A stretch of DNA of 64,000 nt from Saccharospirillaceae bacterium (lineage in GTDB: Bacteria > Pseudomonadota > Gammaproteobacteria > Pseudomonadales > Oceanobacteraceae), in NCBI GenBank assembly GCA_021208685.1, contig JAJOJJ010000019.1, positions 49,265-113,264 on the forward strand, written 5' to 3'. Both the position numbers and the translations under genes were made by a program. Shown one piece after another: positions 8,898 to 18,635 of the stretch. Under the pieces are notes generated by a model. That model saw only the letters and a program-made list of their open reading frames with translations, had not been told where the DNA came from and ran no database searches. The first letter of the stretch is position 1. Every line of letters starts with the position of its first letter.

Positions 8898-9887
8898 ATG
8901 TTGATTGGTAAGCGTGAAGAATTTGACCTGAACGAGATGGCTATCTTCGTTCATGTTGTTGAAGCTGGCAGCTTTACCGGTGCCGCTAAAAATCTAGGAC
9001 TCCCCAAATCCACGGTCAGCCGCAAAATCACTCAGCTGGAAGAGCGTCTTGGCGTGCGGCTGATTCAGCGCACCACCCGCAGCCTGCGTCTGACCGATAC
9101 CGGTAACGCTTATTACAATCACTGCGCACGTATTCTCAGTGAAATAGAAGAAGCCAATATTGCAGTAATACAGATGCAAAGCACTCCGACCGGCACACTG
9201 CGCATTACGGCGCCGGTCTTGTTTGGCTCGACGGTGCTGTCGAGCCTGGTGGCTGAATTTATGGATCAGCATCCGCAGGTGATGGTTGATCTGGTACTGT
9301 CCGATCAGCGTCTGGATCTGGTACAGGAAGGCATTGATGTGGCTTTCCGTATTGGTCAGCTGGAAGATTCTTCGCTGATTGGCCGCTATCTGGGTGATGT
9401 CAGGGCGATACTCTGTGCCAGCCCTGAGTATCTGGAACGCCACGGCATGCCCAGCCATCCGGAGCAATTACACGAGCATCGTCTGCTGACGGGCTCACAA
9501 TGGTTACAGTGGCCAATGAATGGCCCACAGGAAGAACAATACACCGTTCAGGTTAAACCGCGTCTGCAGGTGAACGATTTCGCCAGCCTGTATGCCCTGA
9601 CCCTGTCCGGCGCTGGTATTTCCCCCGTTCCCATGCTGATTGCTGCCCCGGCCATCCGCGCCGGCAATCTGGTACCCGTGCTGTGCGACTGGCCGTTTGA
9701 AGCCAGCCCGATTCATGCGCTCTACCCGAGCAATCGCCACCTGTCCGCCAAGGTTCGCAGTTTCGTCGATTTCGTGATCGACAGTATCCGCCCCAATCCC
9801 CCGTGGGAAGTGGAGCTGCTGGAAAGCGCCTGTCCCAACGACAGTAAAGAGAAAGTAAGCGCCGGACAGAAACCGGCCGTACACTGA
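8898..9887 (+). CDS. LysR-family transcriptional regulator
   Basis: 329 residues from the ATG at 8898, which has AAGAGGA about 10 bases upstream. An in-frame extension to 8616 overlaps the GNAT gene and is unlikely. The N-terminal winged helix-turn-helix is clear (FVHVVEAGSFTGAAKNLGLPKSTVSRKI), followed by the linker helix and a periplasmic-binding-like effector domain (TGTLRITAPVLFGS). It resembles the DsdC/CrgA-like LysR subgroup often annotated as activators of aromatic or unknown metabolism. LysR proteins commonly control a divergent neighbour. Here the GNAT gene is divergent with a 193-base gap and is the best candidate target. Confidence 0.92.
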   Translation: MLIGKREEFDLNEMAIFVHVVEAGSFTGAAKNLGLPKSTVSRKITQLEERLGVRLIQRTTRSLRLTDTGNAYYNHCARILSEIEEANIAVIQMQSTPTGTLRITAPVLFGSTVLSSLVAEFMDQHPQVMVDLVLSDQRLDLVQEGIDVAFRIGQLEDSSLIGRYLGDVRAILCASPEYLERHGMPSHPEQLHEHRLLTGSQWLQWPMNGPQEEQYTVQVKPRLQVNDFASLYALTLSGAGISPVPMLIAAPAIRAGNLVPVLCDWPFEASPIHALYPSNRHLSAKVRSFVDFVIDSIRPNPPWEVELLESACPNDSKEKVSAGQKPAVH

Positions 9888-10055
9888 GCACGGCCACAAG
9901 GGACAGACAGGGGACATGGGATGCGGCTTAGGTACTGCCCGGCCTTCATTGCCTCTGGCAGAAACCGGCCGGGCCAGCTATCTGGCCAAGAGTGAAAGTA
10001 ACAAACGAATCAGACTGCGTTTGCGCAACCTCTGAACCCGTGCCGGAATTGGTCA

Positions 10056-11231
10056 TCAGGCGTCGCCGCTTTTCGGCATCATATCCAGCAGAGCCTGAAC
10101 TTTTTGCGGGTCCACATGCTCCGCAGAAAAGACCTGATCAACCTGCTGCAGAAATGCGCTCAGACCTTCATCAACCCGCATTCCCTCGTTAAAAACCCGG
10201 CTGGTTTCAACGATGCCGGTTTCCATAATCTTCTGCATCGTCGCTTCCTGACGCTCATCCATGCCCAGAAACTGCAGGCTCTGTTCAACGCCATCGGCCA
10301 TGTTTTCCACCACATCGGCAATGTCACGCATCACTTGCTGATAGGACGTATCCACCGACGACATGATATGGCTCATCTGGCTGCTCAGTCGTTTCACCAG
10401 ACAACTCTCCAGCGCCAGGGACTGCAGATTATCCAGCGCCTGAATGCGGGCATCGCAGCCTTGCAGCAGGGAAAATACATTGTCTTTGATCGCGCCATAT
10501 TTTTTCTCATCATCCACCGGCATATTTTTCACCAGTAAGGATACGCTGCCATAATTCATGATCGAACGACGGCCAAAATCAACATAGCGACCCATGTCTT
10601 TGCATTCGCTCATCAGCACGGATTCCATATCCTTTGCCATGCCATTGGCTTCCATATTTTTTACACCGTAACGGCTGCGCATCTGCAGGCTGCAGTTGAT
10701 GGCATAACTCTGCAACGCCTGAAACAGACGCATGCCCAGCTCATCAATGTTGTTGCAGCGGTTTACGTCGAGTAAAAACTGAATATTCACGCCCAGATCG
10801 GACGTATCGGACATGGCAATAAAAGCCATTTCGTTGGCTTGTTTCAGCTGCATTTTCAGCTGATCGTTGGCAATTTTGTTGAACAGCACCCGATCCAGCC
10901 GGGCCCTCAGTTCAAACATCATGGACGGTGACAGGTAATCATCACAACCGGCGTCATAAGCATCCAGCTTGTGCTGCAGCGCCTCCTGATTACCGAGCAC
11001 CACAACCGGCAATTCGCTGCTGTCTTTCAGCTGCCGGCAGGCAGTAATCAGCGCGTCGGCGCTAAAGCAGTTACCGTCGATCAGAATCAGTTTAAGGTCG
11101 TATTCATGGGCCAGTGGTGATATCCCACCGGTGTCGGCGGCGTACAAAAGGTGATATTTGTCGCCCAGCTGCTCACTCAGTTTTCCATCCGGCTGCGTGG
11201 TCAGTACAACCGCTGTGTATCGCGTTGTCAT
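10056..11231 (-). CDS. receiver-domain protein with uncharacterised output region
   Basis: A 391-residue protein. Residues 1-120 look like a response-regulator receiver: strand 3 with the acceptor Asp (LKLILIDGNCF, D near 53), then ELPVVVLGNQ and AYDAGCDDYLSPSMMFELRARL. After a helical linker (KIANDQLKMQLKQANEMAFIAMSDTS) the remaining ~240 residues hold FLLDVNRCNNIDELGMRLFQAL, which may be a GAF-like or sensor fold, then a long helical C-terminus. No HTH, GGDEF, EAL or HD output was recognised. The usual acidic pair near residue 10 is not obvious, so phosphorylation is uncertain. It lies downstream of the LAL regulator on the same strand and could be co-transcribed. Confidence 0.72.
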   Translation of the reverse strand: MTTRYTAVVLTTQPDGKLSEQLGDKYHLLYAADTGGISPLAHEYDLKLILIDGNCFSADALITACRQLKDSSELPVVVLGNQEALQHKLDAYDAGCDDYLSPSMMFELRARLDRVLFNKIANDQLKMQLKQANEMAFIAMSDTSDLGVNIQFLLDVNRCNNIDELGMRLFQALQSYAINCSLQMRSRYGVKNMEANGMAKDMESVLMSECKDMGRYVDFGRRSIMNYGSVSLLVKNMPVDDEKKYGAIKDNVFSLLQGCDARIQALDNLQSLALESCLVKRLSSQMSHIMSSVDTSYQQVMRDIADVVENMADGVEQSLQFLGMDERQEATMQKIMETGIVETSRVFNEGMRVDEGLSAFLQQVDQVFSAEHVDPQKVQALLDMMPKSGDA

Positions 11232-11243
11232 AGTCGGTCCATC

Positions 11244-11331
11244 AAATAATCGTCCTCCTCAATGTTTAGTTGAGGAAAACGCATCCCGCCAGCCGGTTTA
11301 CTGACATAAAGCGGGATAAGGCCGATTATTT
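11244..11331 (-). promoter_or_regulatory. possible structured leader (three-way junction) before the receiver gene
   Basis: AAATAATCG at 11244-11252 pairs perfectly with CGATTATTT at 11323-11331. Inside lie two further hairpins: 11256-11276 (TCCTCAA/TTGAGGA, 7-base loop) and 11283-11317 (ATCCCGC/GCGGGAT). Together they could fold as a three-way junction in the 5' leader of the minus-strand receiver gene. The strong AGGAGG (plus-strand cctcct, 11254-11259) borders one hairpin. I recognise no known riboswitch class. Confidence 0.35.
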
Positions 11332-11364
11332 ATGCCGCGAATAAAAGGTGTGACGGACGGCAAC

Positions 11365-14028
11365 TCAGATCAGCTGCAGTTCTTTGGCGCGATGAATGGC
11401 CTGTGTACGACTTTTGGCGGCCAGCTTGACGTTGATCTTGCGGGCGTGGGTTTTCACGGTGTGCAGGGAGATAAACAGCTGATCGGCAATTTCCTGATTT
11501 GACAGACCTTCTGCGATTTTTCGTAACACTTCCAGCTCACGTTCACTGAGGCTGACCGCCTGACCGGATGCTTCTGTTTCCGCCCGCGCCGACAGAGTGT
11601 CACTGATATCCGGCACCCAGAACAGCAAATCCAGCCCTATGCCCTCGCGCTGCAGTACCCGGGCAGACTGAGTAAAAATCTGCTGGCTTTCCAGTTGTTG
11701 GTTTTGCGCACGCAATGCCGCACCCCGCAGTAATTGCAGCAGCATCATGCTCAGATTGTGATTACGCTGACGCAGCCAGCTGTCAATTTCATGCAGACAT
11801 TCCACCGGTTTACCGGCCAGCAGGTATAACCGTGCCTGGGTCGCCACCGCCAGACCCGGAAGCATCGGAAACAACTCCGGCCGCGGCAGTTGTGCACAGC
11901 TTTGCCCCTGCAGTAACTGATCAATAACGCTTTGTGCGCGACTGAGCTTGCCCTGAGAAATCCAGACGTTGGCCTTAACCATCATCAGCCACTGATAACT
12001 GTCGGCTTCCACCTGCCAGCGCTGCATCAGCCGTTCGGCACTGTCGAGGGCGTTCAGCGCCGCCGGGTATTCTGCCGCCGCCGTGCAGCGCATGGCTATG
12101 ACGGCATAGCCATAACACACCGAGACATCGTGCACCTCGGTACTGGCGGCGATGCCCTGCTGCAGGGTTTCATCCAATAACGTGTCATCGTGACCGCCGA
12201 GCCAGCGCAACACCGCACGGTAGAGCAGTAAACGCCCTCGCGGTAACAGTTCGCCGTGTTCACCGTAGCCGCTCAGCAATGCCAGTCCGCGCTCGACGAT
12301 TTCGCGGCTGTGGGCAATATGACCGCGATTCAGTTCAATACGGGCGTAATCAAACAGTGCCAGCGCTTCCATCGCAGGGGCATTATTCTGCCGCGCCAGA
12401 TCCTGCGCTAAGCGGTTCCAGATACGGGCTCCGTCAGCGTCATGCTGAGCCAGACGCAACTGAGCCAGCGTTGAACTCATCAGAATACGCAGGGTAAAAC
12501 GCGCCGGAGGCAAACTCTCCAGCGCCTGTTTGCATAAAGGTTCGGCCTGACTGAGCTGACCTTTGAGGCGCGCCAGATAGCCTTGCAAAGCAGCTTCTTC
12601 AAAGTGGGCCAGGCAGCGGCGTTGCAGCAGACGGCTGATGATGTTTTCTGCTTTTTCACGCTGGTGCGTCAGCAGCCATGACCAGGCGGCAATGGCCATC
12701 AGTCGCGGCGAGGCGTACAACAACTCATCGCCCAACAACTCAAACCAGGACAGCAGCCCGGCAATATCCAGATTCGCCAGAATGGTTTCAGCTTCGTGTT
12801 CAACCCATCCCTGAACCTCTTCGCTCAGTCCTGCCGCACGGGCATGATGCAGTGCGGAAACCGGCTGCTGTTGCTGGCTCAGCCACTCATACGCCAGATG
12901 ATGCAGACGGCGGCATTCCTGCTGTGGCAACTGCCGCGCCAGAAGATCCGCCATCACCGGGTGCATGCGGAACCAGCCGGGGCGATGCTGCTGCGGTTCG
13001 ATAAACAGGTTCAGCCGGATAGCCTGTTGCAAGGGCTGGTGATATTCGGACGAGCCGGTACAGTGCTGCAGCAATTCCTCGTTAAAACTGCCAAGCACAG
13101 CCGCCTGCTGCACAAACTGCTGAACATTCGCCGCCAAGCGGTGCAGTGTTTCGCCCGACAGATAGTCTCCCAGTTCCTGCTGAGCCATGTGCGCCGCGGG
13201 CTCCAGTGGCCGCCCGGCGGCACGGTAACAGGCCAGCCAGATGGCCAGACCCGCAGGCCAGCCGGCCAGTCGCTGAATCAGCTGCTGTATCTGCTGTGGG
13301 CTGATATTCACATCATGCATCAACAGCAACTGCTGGGTTTCATCATCGCTGAATGCCAGCTCGCTGACCCCCAGCCAGCCCAGGCCGGTATTCAGGCGTA
13401 AACGCCCGAGATGATTGGGTATATAACGCGACGCCAGCACCATGCTGACGCCCGCAGGCAACTGTTCAACAATCAGGTTCAGTACCTGCCAGCTGTCGCT
13501 GTCCTGCAGGCTGTGAACATCATCAAAACAGAGCAGCAGCGGCCGCTCAAAACTGGCCAGTTCCTGCAGCCACAACAACAATACCTGTTCAACATCAACA
13601 TGCCCGCGACGTTTGGTTTCATGCCAGTGCGCCAGAGCATCGGTGGCCACGCCCGGCAGCTGACGTTCCGCCGCTTCGAGAAAATGGCGCAGGAAAAAAG
13701 CATCAGGGGTATCGCGGCTGTCGAGGGTCAGCCAGATAACGGAAGTACCGTGGCGTTCAGCCTGCCGCGCGGCATCGGCCAATAAGACGGTTTTTCCGTA
13801 ACCGGCCGGGGCATTCACCCACACCACACGGGTCTGCTCCAGCGCCTCCAGTAACAAAGCCGCACGGTCAAGTGCGTGCAGCGGAGCATCCGGACGACGG
13901 CATTTAAGCGTCACCCAGGCGGCTACGGCTTTCTGATCGAGGGATTCCAGCCAGGGCGACTGTGGGGCATCGGGCTTTGCTGTAAACACCATGAAACTGT
14001 CTGACTCGGCTGACGGATCTGAAACCAC
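11365..14028 (-). CDS. LAL/MalT-type LuxR-family regulator with AAA-like NTPase domain
   Basis: 887 residues from GTG 14028; an ATG at 13992 would give 875 and is equally possible. The order is as in the MalT/AlkS type of large ATP-binding LuxR regulators: Walker A near residues 78-90 ([11 protein letters not shown]), Walker [10 protein letters not shown], a winged-helix and TPR-like helical repeat region rich in Leu/Gln/Ala, and a C-terminal LuxR HTH ([26 protein letters not shown]). Such proteins bind ATP and an inducer and activate neighbouring or distant operons. No obvious catabolic operon is adjacent, so the inducer is unknown. It may share a transcript with the receiver-domain gene downstream. 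Confidence 0.92.
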   Translation of the reverse strand: MVSDPSAESDSFMVFTAKPDAPQSPWLESLDQKAVAAWVTLKCRRPDAPLHALDRAALLLEALEQTRVVWVNAPAGYGKTVLLADAARQAERHGTSVIWLTLDSRDTPDAFFLRHFLEAAERQLPGVATDALAHWHETKRRGHVDVEQVLLLWLQELASFERPLLLCFDDVHSLQDSDSWQVLNLIVEQLPAGVSMVLASRYIPNHLGRLRLNTGLGWLGVSELAFSDDETQQLLLMHDVNISPQQIQQLIQRLAGWPAGLAIWLACYRAAGRPLEPAAHMAQQELGDYLSGETLHRLAANVQQFVQQAAVLGSFNEELLQHCTGSSEYHQPLQQAIRLNLFIEPQQHRPGWFRMHPVMADLLARQLPQQECRRLHHLAYEWLSQQQQPVSALHHARAAGLSEEVQGWVEHEAETILANLDIAGLLSWFELLGDELLYASPRLMAIAAWSWLLTHQREKAENIISRLLQRRCLAHFEEAALQGYLARLKGQLSQAEPLCKQALESLPPARFTLRILMSSTLAQLRLAQHDADGARIWNRLAQDLARQNNAPAMEALALFDYARIELNRGHIAHSREIVERGLALLSGYGEHGELLPRGRLLLYRAVLRWLGGHDDTLLDETLQQGIAASTEVHDVSVCYGYAVIAMRCTAAAEYPAALNALDSAERLMQRWQVEADSYQWLMMVKANVWISQGKLSRAQSVIDQLLQGQSCAQLPRPELFPMLPGLAVATQARLYLLAGKPVECLHEIDSWLRQRNHNLSMMLLQLLRGAALRAQNQQLESQQIFTQSARVLQREGIGLDLLFWVPDISDTLSARAETEASGQAVSLSERELEVLRKIAEGLSNQEIADQLFISLHTVKTHARKINVKLAAKSRTQAIHRAKELQLI

Positions 14029-14150
14029 CGTCGCTGGCTGACAACAACGATGTGCAGTGGTTGAGTTGCAAGCATATTACACGAAGTAAGGCGGTGGTAC
14101 CCGTAACCGGCTGACAATGCGCTCAGGGCAGGCAAACAGAGGTAAGTGCG

Positions 14151-14879
14151 TCAGAATCCGCGCTTACGGCTGAACCAGATCCAGGCGCCGGATAACGCCA
14201 GAAATAACAGCATCAGTGCTGCAGCATCCACCAGCCATACCCCCCACGAGCCAAACCAGCGACCGGAGTGAAGATCCAGCAACACCCGCTGCCAGCTGAT
14301 GGATTCATTGCGGGCAACCGCCAGCTGCGACGGTAAAAACTGCCGAGGTTGCGCGCGCTCAACCGGAACGGCAGCCGGTGTCAGCTGATAGCTGAGCAGA
14401 TCCAGCGTGAACCAGCTGCTGGCAATATTCAGCTGATAGGCCCCATCACTCCAGACCACAGCCTTCAGCGGTTCTTCGCTGAATAATGAAGGCTCGAGCA
14501 CATCAAGCAGTTGATTGCTGCTATCCAGCAACAGCCACTGGCTGCTGCAATCGACAAACTGCGAATCATCACCCCGCGCATAGCCCTGCAGCTGACGGCA
14601 GTCGCCCAGTACCTGCTGACCGAGCCGCAGCTGACCATCGGCGCTCCACAGCCACTGAGCGTCCACAGCAAAGCCCTGCGGGCGACTGAGAGCATGCTGG
14701 TAAGGCGTCAGAATCAGGGCGTTCTGAGGATAAAGGCGATCAAGGCCGGTGGTGGAAATATGATTCAGCAACAGGCCGGTTAAGGTCACCAGAATAATGA
14801 TCAGTGCCGCCAGCAGACCGGCGCGGCGATGCCATTTGTGCAGCCAGAAGCGGAGTTGACGTCTAGTGGAGGTTTTCAT
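14151..14879 (-). CDS. PepSY-associated transmembrane protein
   Basis: 242 residues from the ATG at 14879 (MKTSTRRQLRFWLHKWHRR), chosen because the longer frame would run 95 bases into the FMN-binding gene. From here the overlap is 17 bases. The first helix (AGLLAALIIILVTLTGLLLNH) and the last (WLVDAAALMLLFLALSGAWIWF) flank a periplasmic region of about 170 residues. The N-terminal HKWHRRAG and the C-terminal DLHSGRWFGSWG motifs are typical of PepSY_TM proteins, which carry haem-ligating histidines and reduce or support ferric siderophore handling. It follows the TonB receptor and FMN-binding genes, so a membrane electron-transfer role in iron uptake is inferred. Confidence 0.8.
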   Translation of the reverse strand: MKTSTRRQLRFWLHKWHRRAGLLAALIIILVTLTGLLLNHISTTGLDRLYPQNALILTPYQHALSRPQGFAVDAQWLWSADGQLRLGQQVLGDCRQLQGYARGDDSQFVDCSSQWLLLDSSNQLLDVLEPSLFSEEPLKAVVWSDGAYQLNIASSWFTLDLLSYQLTPAAVPVERAQPRQFLPSQLAVARNESISWQRVLLDLHSGRWFGSWGVWLVDAAALMLLFLALSGAWIWFSRKRGF

Positions 14880-15387
14880 CCGCAGAGGCTGCCCAGCGAT
14901 CGAGAAGGAGCGCGAGTTTAGCAACTTTCTCCATACTGCGCACCGAGTAGGTGGCACCGGAAATGCCGTCGATATGACCGCTCAGCTCGCCATCATCGGT
15001 TAACTGCAACTGTGCAAACTGAGCGGTAAACACCGGCAGACGGATTTCATCACCACGGATTTCCCGGAAGACCATCACCTCAATCCGTTCGATCACACCC
15101 TGATGGGTCCGCACGGCAAAGGTAATGGGTTTTTCTTTGCCGGTTTCACTCAGCACCCATAAATTGTGGCCATTGTGCGTCCAGTATTTGACCCGCGCCT
15201 GACGCAGATCGTAACGGATAAGTTCCTGCGCCTGTTGTTTCTGCTCATTGCTCAGCCACAGAGTACGTGCCTCATGCCCGCTGGGAAACCACTCGCCCAG
15301 CAATTGTGGCAACGTCAGGTAGGTGCCTTTGGCAAGTGCCTGCGGACTGGCGGATAACGCCAGCAGCAGAATAATGATCAACCGCAT
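14863..15387 (-). CDS. exported FMN-binding domain protein
   Basis: 174 residues with a cleavable signal peptide (MRLIIILLLALSASPQALA). The C-terminal half is an FMN_bind domain with HIDGISGATYSVRSM near residues 140-155. The threonine in SGATYS is the expected site of covalent FMN attachment by an ApbE-type flavin transferase, which is not seen in this window. It lies 62 bases downstream of the TonB receptor gene and overlaps the PepSY gene. Together they could form a periplasmic flavin plus membrane haem chain that reduces imported ferric complexes. That function is inferred from context. Confidence 0.85.
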   Translation of the reverse strand: MRLIIILLLALSASPQALAKGTYLTLPQLLGEWFPSGHEARTLWLSNEQKQQAQELIRYDLRQARVKYWTHNGHNLWVLSETGKEKPITFAVRTHQGVIERIEVMVFREIRGDEIRLPVFTAQFAQLQLTDDGELSGHIDGISGATYSVRSMEKVAKLALLLDRWAASADENLH

Positions 15388-15449
15388 AGGGTTCGCTCTG
15401 GTCTGGGTTGGGCGCTTATCTGTTTTCCTTTTGCGGCAAAACCGTACAC

Positions 15450-17639
15450 TTAAAAACTTACCTTAATGCCACCGTGTATCGTCTGGGGCTTGCCGGGGCG
15501 ATATCCATAAGGTTTGGATGCTACGACATAGTCGTTATCGAACACATTATCGACCGTGGCATAAAATTCGACATTATTCACCGCTGCATAGCGTAGCGAA
15601 ATATCAGTAACAGCGTAGGAATCGATGCGCTCTGATACGGGGATTGTTCCTTTTCCGGGCGTATCACGCATGTCACTTTGATAGAGTGTCGAAATATTCA
15701 CTGCCAGTTTTCCGAGTTCAACTCCCGCCTGAACATTGAGTCGATGCTCAGGCAGATAAGCCAGCGACTCCCCTGCCTGAATGTCATTATTACGATCGCC
15801 GAATACACCATTGGCGTCACTGAAACTGGCTGCAAACTCACCTTTGGAATAGGTGTACGTTAGAGATAGCGGAATAGTAAAACGCTGAACCATAAGGCGA
15901 TGACTCCAACCGGTTTCAACACCATAAACTTCTGCAGCACCGGCATTCAGCTGACTATCGACCAAACTATTATCACAGCCATTGGAGAAACTGCAGGTAC
16001 CGGTGAGATCGGTATAATCATTAAAAAAAGCGACCACTTCAGCACGCCCCATGTCGCCTAAATAACGCGCGCCAAGCTCATAATTGGTGCTTGCTTCAGG
16101 ATCTGTCGTACCGTCTTTACCGGGTGTCGTCGCACTGTAGCCGCGATAAATACCGGCAAAAACGCCTGACGCAGGTGACAACTGTGAATAAATACCGACA
16201 CCCGGCAAGAGAACAGACTCGCTGCTTTCCACCGCATTACTGAGGGTTCCGCTCAGGTTATTGTAAGTTTTCTCTTCAGTGCTTATCTGCTCAGAGCGCA
16301 AACCCAGACTGACCGTCGTATGATCCAGAGTAATATTATTCTGTACATACAACGCCAGCGCTGTCGCTTCACTGCGATTTTTCAGGGTTGTATACATTTC
16401 ACCATCCTGCTGCAACTGACCTCCAACCCGCATATCGTAGGCAGCTTCAGTATGCTGACGCTCGACGTAGTCATTGTGCAAACGAACGCCGGCTTCAAGA
16501 TCATGTTGCAGACCAAACGCATCAAAGGCGATAGTGATTCGCGACTGGATACCCTGAGAAACATATTCGCGGTCATTGCTACCCAGTAATAATTGTTCAT
16601 TATCGTTGGCGGACGCCTGAGCACCGGTTAAAACGCGGTAAAACTCTTCATTAATTCCGGTGGGGTCTTTAAGAACAGCTTGTAATGATGGTCCGTTACC
16701 ACCAAAACTGTTGATTTTGAACCAGTCCCGCGCAAACGTGTTGCGGTAAATATCTGTTGTCACGGTGTGGCCACGAACATCAAAACTGTGATTAATGCTC
16801 AGCGCACCATGCTGCCAGTCCATACGATCAAGTGCACTCGCTGCGTAGCGGCGGTAGGGATCTGCCGACAGATCATCACGGGTTAAACCAAGATAGGTTT
16901 CATCAGATACTTCATCTGAGTAACCGGCTTTCAGGATGATTTTCTGATTAAGCTTATCGCGGAAATCATAGCTGAGTTTCAGATTGAGGTCGTTGCGTAC
17001 AAAACCGGTATCGCCACCACCATCCAGCTCCTTGAAACCATCACTGCTGACTCGCAAACCTTCAAGTAAGTACCCGGTTTTGTTGCGCTCTTCGCCATAC
17101 CACAGGTTGTAACGCTGGAAATTATTGTCGCCAAACTGGATATCAGCTTCGCCTTCGGCTGTAAAAGGAATCTGACGGCTCACCAGATTAACAGCACCAC
17201 CGATCGTGGCAGGGCCATATTTAATAGCCGATGGCCCTTTGAATACTTCAACTGCACTCATTCGTGACACATTGGGAAAATAATAGGCTGCAGGCGCCGA
17301 ATAAGGAGCTGGTCCTGACAATACGCCATCTTCCATTAAAGTGACTTTTTTACTTCTGTCAGGACTGGTGCCGCGCAATCCAATATTTGGGCGAAGACCA
17401 TAACCATCTTCTTCCTGAATATTGACACCCGGAACGGCCATCAGAATACGGTGAATATCGGTGTATTCAAATTCTTCCAGCTGCTCCTGATCAATCAGGG
17501 TGGCCGAACCAGGCTGGGTCAGAATCTGCTCGGCTCCGCCGGTAATGTACACCTTATCCAAGGTTGCACTTTCAGCGGCAACTGCACAATCAGGGAGCAG
17601 CAGCACAGAGCATCCCAATACAACAAACCAATGGCGCAT
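15450..17639 (-). CDS. TonB-dependent receptor, FecA-like, probable ferric-complex uptake
   Basis: A 729-residue outer-membrane receptor with a signal peptide (VVLGCSVLLLPDCAVA). The plug domain holds KVYITGGAEQI (TonB-box region), EFEYTDIHRILMAVPGVNIQEEDG, RPNIGLRGTSPDRSKKVTLMEDG and AVEVFKGPSAIKYGPATIGGAVNLV. The barrel ends in SKPYGYRPGKPQTIHGGIKVSF with the expected terminal Phe. It resembles FecA/Fe3+-dicitrate receptors. A pair of cysteines (TGTCSFSNGCDNS) in an extracellular loop near residue 530 could form a disulphide. The gene heads the TonB receptor, FMN-binding and PepSY set, and a Fur-box-like site lies 68 bases upstream of its start. Iron uptake is therefore likely; the exact ligand is unknown. 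Confidence 0.88.
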   Translation of the reverse strand: MRHWFVVLGCSVLLLPDCAVAAESATLDKVYITGGAEQILTQPGSATLIDQEQLEEFEYTDIHRILMAVPGVNIQEEDGYGLRPNIGLRGTSPDRSKKVTLMEDGVLSGPAPYSAPAAYYFPNVSRMSAVEVFKGPSAIKYGPATIGGAVNLVSRQIPFTAEGEADIQFGDNNFQRYNLWYGEERNKTGYLLEGLRVSSDGFKELDGGGDTGFVRNDLNLKLSYDFRDKLNQKIILKAGYSDEVSDETYLGLTRDDLSADPYRRYAASALDRMDWQHGALSINHSFDVRGHTVTTDIYRNTFARDWFKINSFGGNGPSLQAVLKDPTGINEEFYRVLTGAQASANDNEQLLLGSNDREYVSQGIQSRITIAFDAFGLQHDLEAGVRLHNDYVERQHTEAAYDMRVGGQLQQDGEMYTTLKNRSEATALALYVQNNITLDHTTVSLGLRSEQISTEEKTYNNLSGTLSNAVESSESVLLPGVGIYSQLSPASGVFAGIYRGYSATTPGKDGTTDPEASTNYELGARYLGDMGRAEVVAFFNDYTDLTGTCSFSNGCDNSLVDSQLNAGAAEVYGVETGWSHRLMVQRFTIPLSLTYTYSKGEFAASFSDANGVFGDRNNDIQAGESLAYLPEHRLNVQAGVELGKLAVNISTLYQSDMRDTPGKGTIPVSERIDSYAVTDISLRYAAVNNVEFYATVDNVFDNDYVVASKPYGYRPGKPQTIHGGIKVSF

Positions 17640-17706
17640 ACCAACCTCATCACAGCATTCAGAAACCGCGCGTATTTAAGCATATTCACTATTCGATATT
17701 AAGAAC

Positions 17707-17725
17707 AATCACGGTTATCATTCGC
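17707..17725. promoter_or_regulatory. candidate Fur box in the divergent receptor/hydroxylase promoter region
   Basis: On the minus strand GCGAATGATAACCGTGATT matches the Fur consensus at 13 of 19 positions, with an uninterrupted AATGATAA. It lies between the divergent TonB receptor (start 17639) and membrane hydroxylase (start 17754) genes, well placed to repress both. Confidence 0.5.
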
Positions 17726-17753
17726 AAAATTATGCCGTGTTCGTGCCCCTCAG

Positions 17754-18635
17754 ATGATAAACATTCCGACCGAACAACTGCTTCACTGGCTAACCGATCC
17801 CGGACAGCGTACGTTCTGGGGCTTTGTCGCGTCCGCCTACTTGCTGGCACTGATCTGGGCCCTTTTCAACTGGCAGGAACGCGCGCATTTCTGTTTACGC
17901 TGGCTGAAAGCCGACTATTGGTGGAACCCCTCAACACGCCAGGACTATGCCATTATCCTCATCAATGCCCTGCTGTTCGCCCTTATGGGTACGGCGACCT
18001 TGTTGCTGATACTGTACGTGGCAAATGCGGTTTATGAGCTGCTCGGATTGCTGTTCAAGCCCTTATTCCTTGCAGACCTGCATGGAACAATCTCTCTGAT
18101 ACTTTTCGCACTCATCTTAATTCTGGCCGACGATCTGACCCGCTACGCTCTTCATCGCGCACTGCACTGGCGCTGGCTCTGGCCTATCCATCGCTTTCAC
18201 CACAATGCTGCGGTGCTGACACCTTTTACGTTCCTAAGAGTGCATCCTCTGGAGAAGTTGCTTTATCAGTGGCGTACGGCCTTTGTCTATGGTGGCATCA
18301 GTGGTTCTTACTTCTTTTTGTTCGGAAATCATGCCCAGCCAATGACGATCTTCGGTATCAGTGCTTCTGTGCTGCTGTTTAACCTGCTGGGTGCCAATCT
18401 GCGTCACAGTCAGGTTCCGATCCAGTACGGAAAAGCCGAACAATGGTTTATCAGTCCTGCACAGCATCAGCATCATCACAGCGTGGATGGCAGCCGTTAC
18501 AACTTCGGCTCCATGCTGGCGATATGGGACAGGATGTTCAGCAGCTGGCGCGATGGCACACACCGGGCAGAACTCCCCAGCCACAACATTCCACTGACGG
18601 ATCAGTTATTACTGAGGTACAAAAAAACATCGTGA
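17754..18635 (+). CDS. sterol desaturase / fatty acid hydroxylase superfamily membrane protein
   Basis: A 293-residue integral membrane protein with about four hydrophobic spans and the histidine clusters of the di-iron fatty acid hydroxylase superfamily: RYALHRALH near residue 127, HRFHHN near residue 147, and QHQHHHS near residue 240. These clusters bind two iron atoms on the cytoplasmic face and activate O2 to hydroxylate or desaturate a lipid-like substrate. No good Shine-Dalgarno precedes ATG 17754. Its TGA is overlapped by the GTG of the DUF1513 gene, so the two are translated together. The substrate is unknown. Confidence 0.87.
   Translation: MINIPTEQLLHWLTDPGQRTFWGFVASAYLLALIWALFNWQERAHFCLRWLKADYWWNPSTRQDYAIILINALLFALMGTATLLLILYVANAVYELLGLLFKPLFLADLHGTISLILFALILILADDLTRYALHRALHWRWLWPIHRFHHNAAVLTPFTFLRVHPLEKLLYQWRTAFVYGGISGSYFFLFGNHAQPMTIFGISASVLLFNLLGANLRHSQVPIQYGKAEQWFISPAQHQHHHSVDGSRYNFGSMLAIWDRMFSSWRDGTHRAELPSHNIPLTDQLLLRYKKTS

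Noticed and set aside
9972..9987. GGCCAG/CTGGCC hairpin after the LysR gene
   Set aside because: A 6-bp stem without a T-run in GC-rich sequence; not enough to call a terminator.
11244..11331. Known riboswitch (c-di-GMP GEMM, cobalamin, FMN)
   Set aside because: None of the conserved core sequences of these classes is present; only the base-pairing plan is visible.
12796..13401. 201-codon plus-strand frame opposite the LAL regulator gene
   Set aside because: Antisense to a clear gene with continuous domain structure; no motif or ribosome-binding site.
11365..14028. Calling the LAL regulator AlkS
   Set aside because: Domain order fits AlkS, but MalT and other LAL proteins share it and no alkane-oxidation genes are adjacent.
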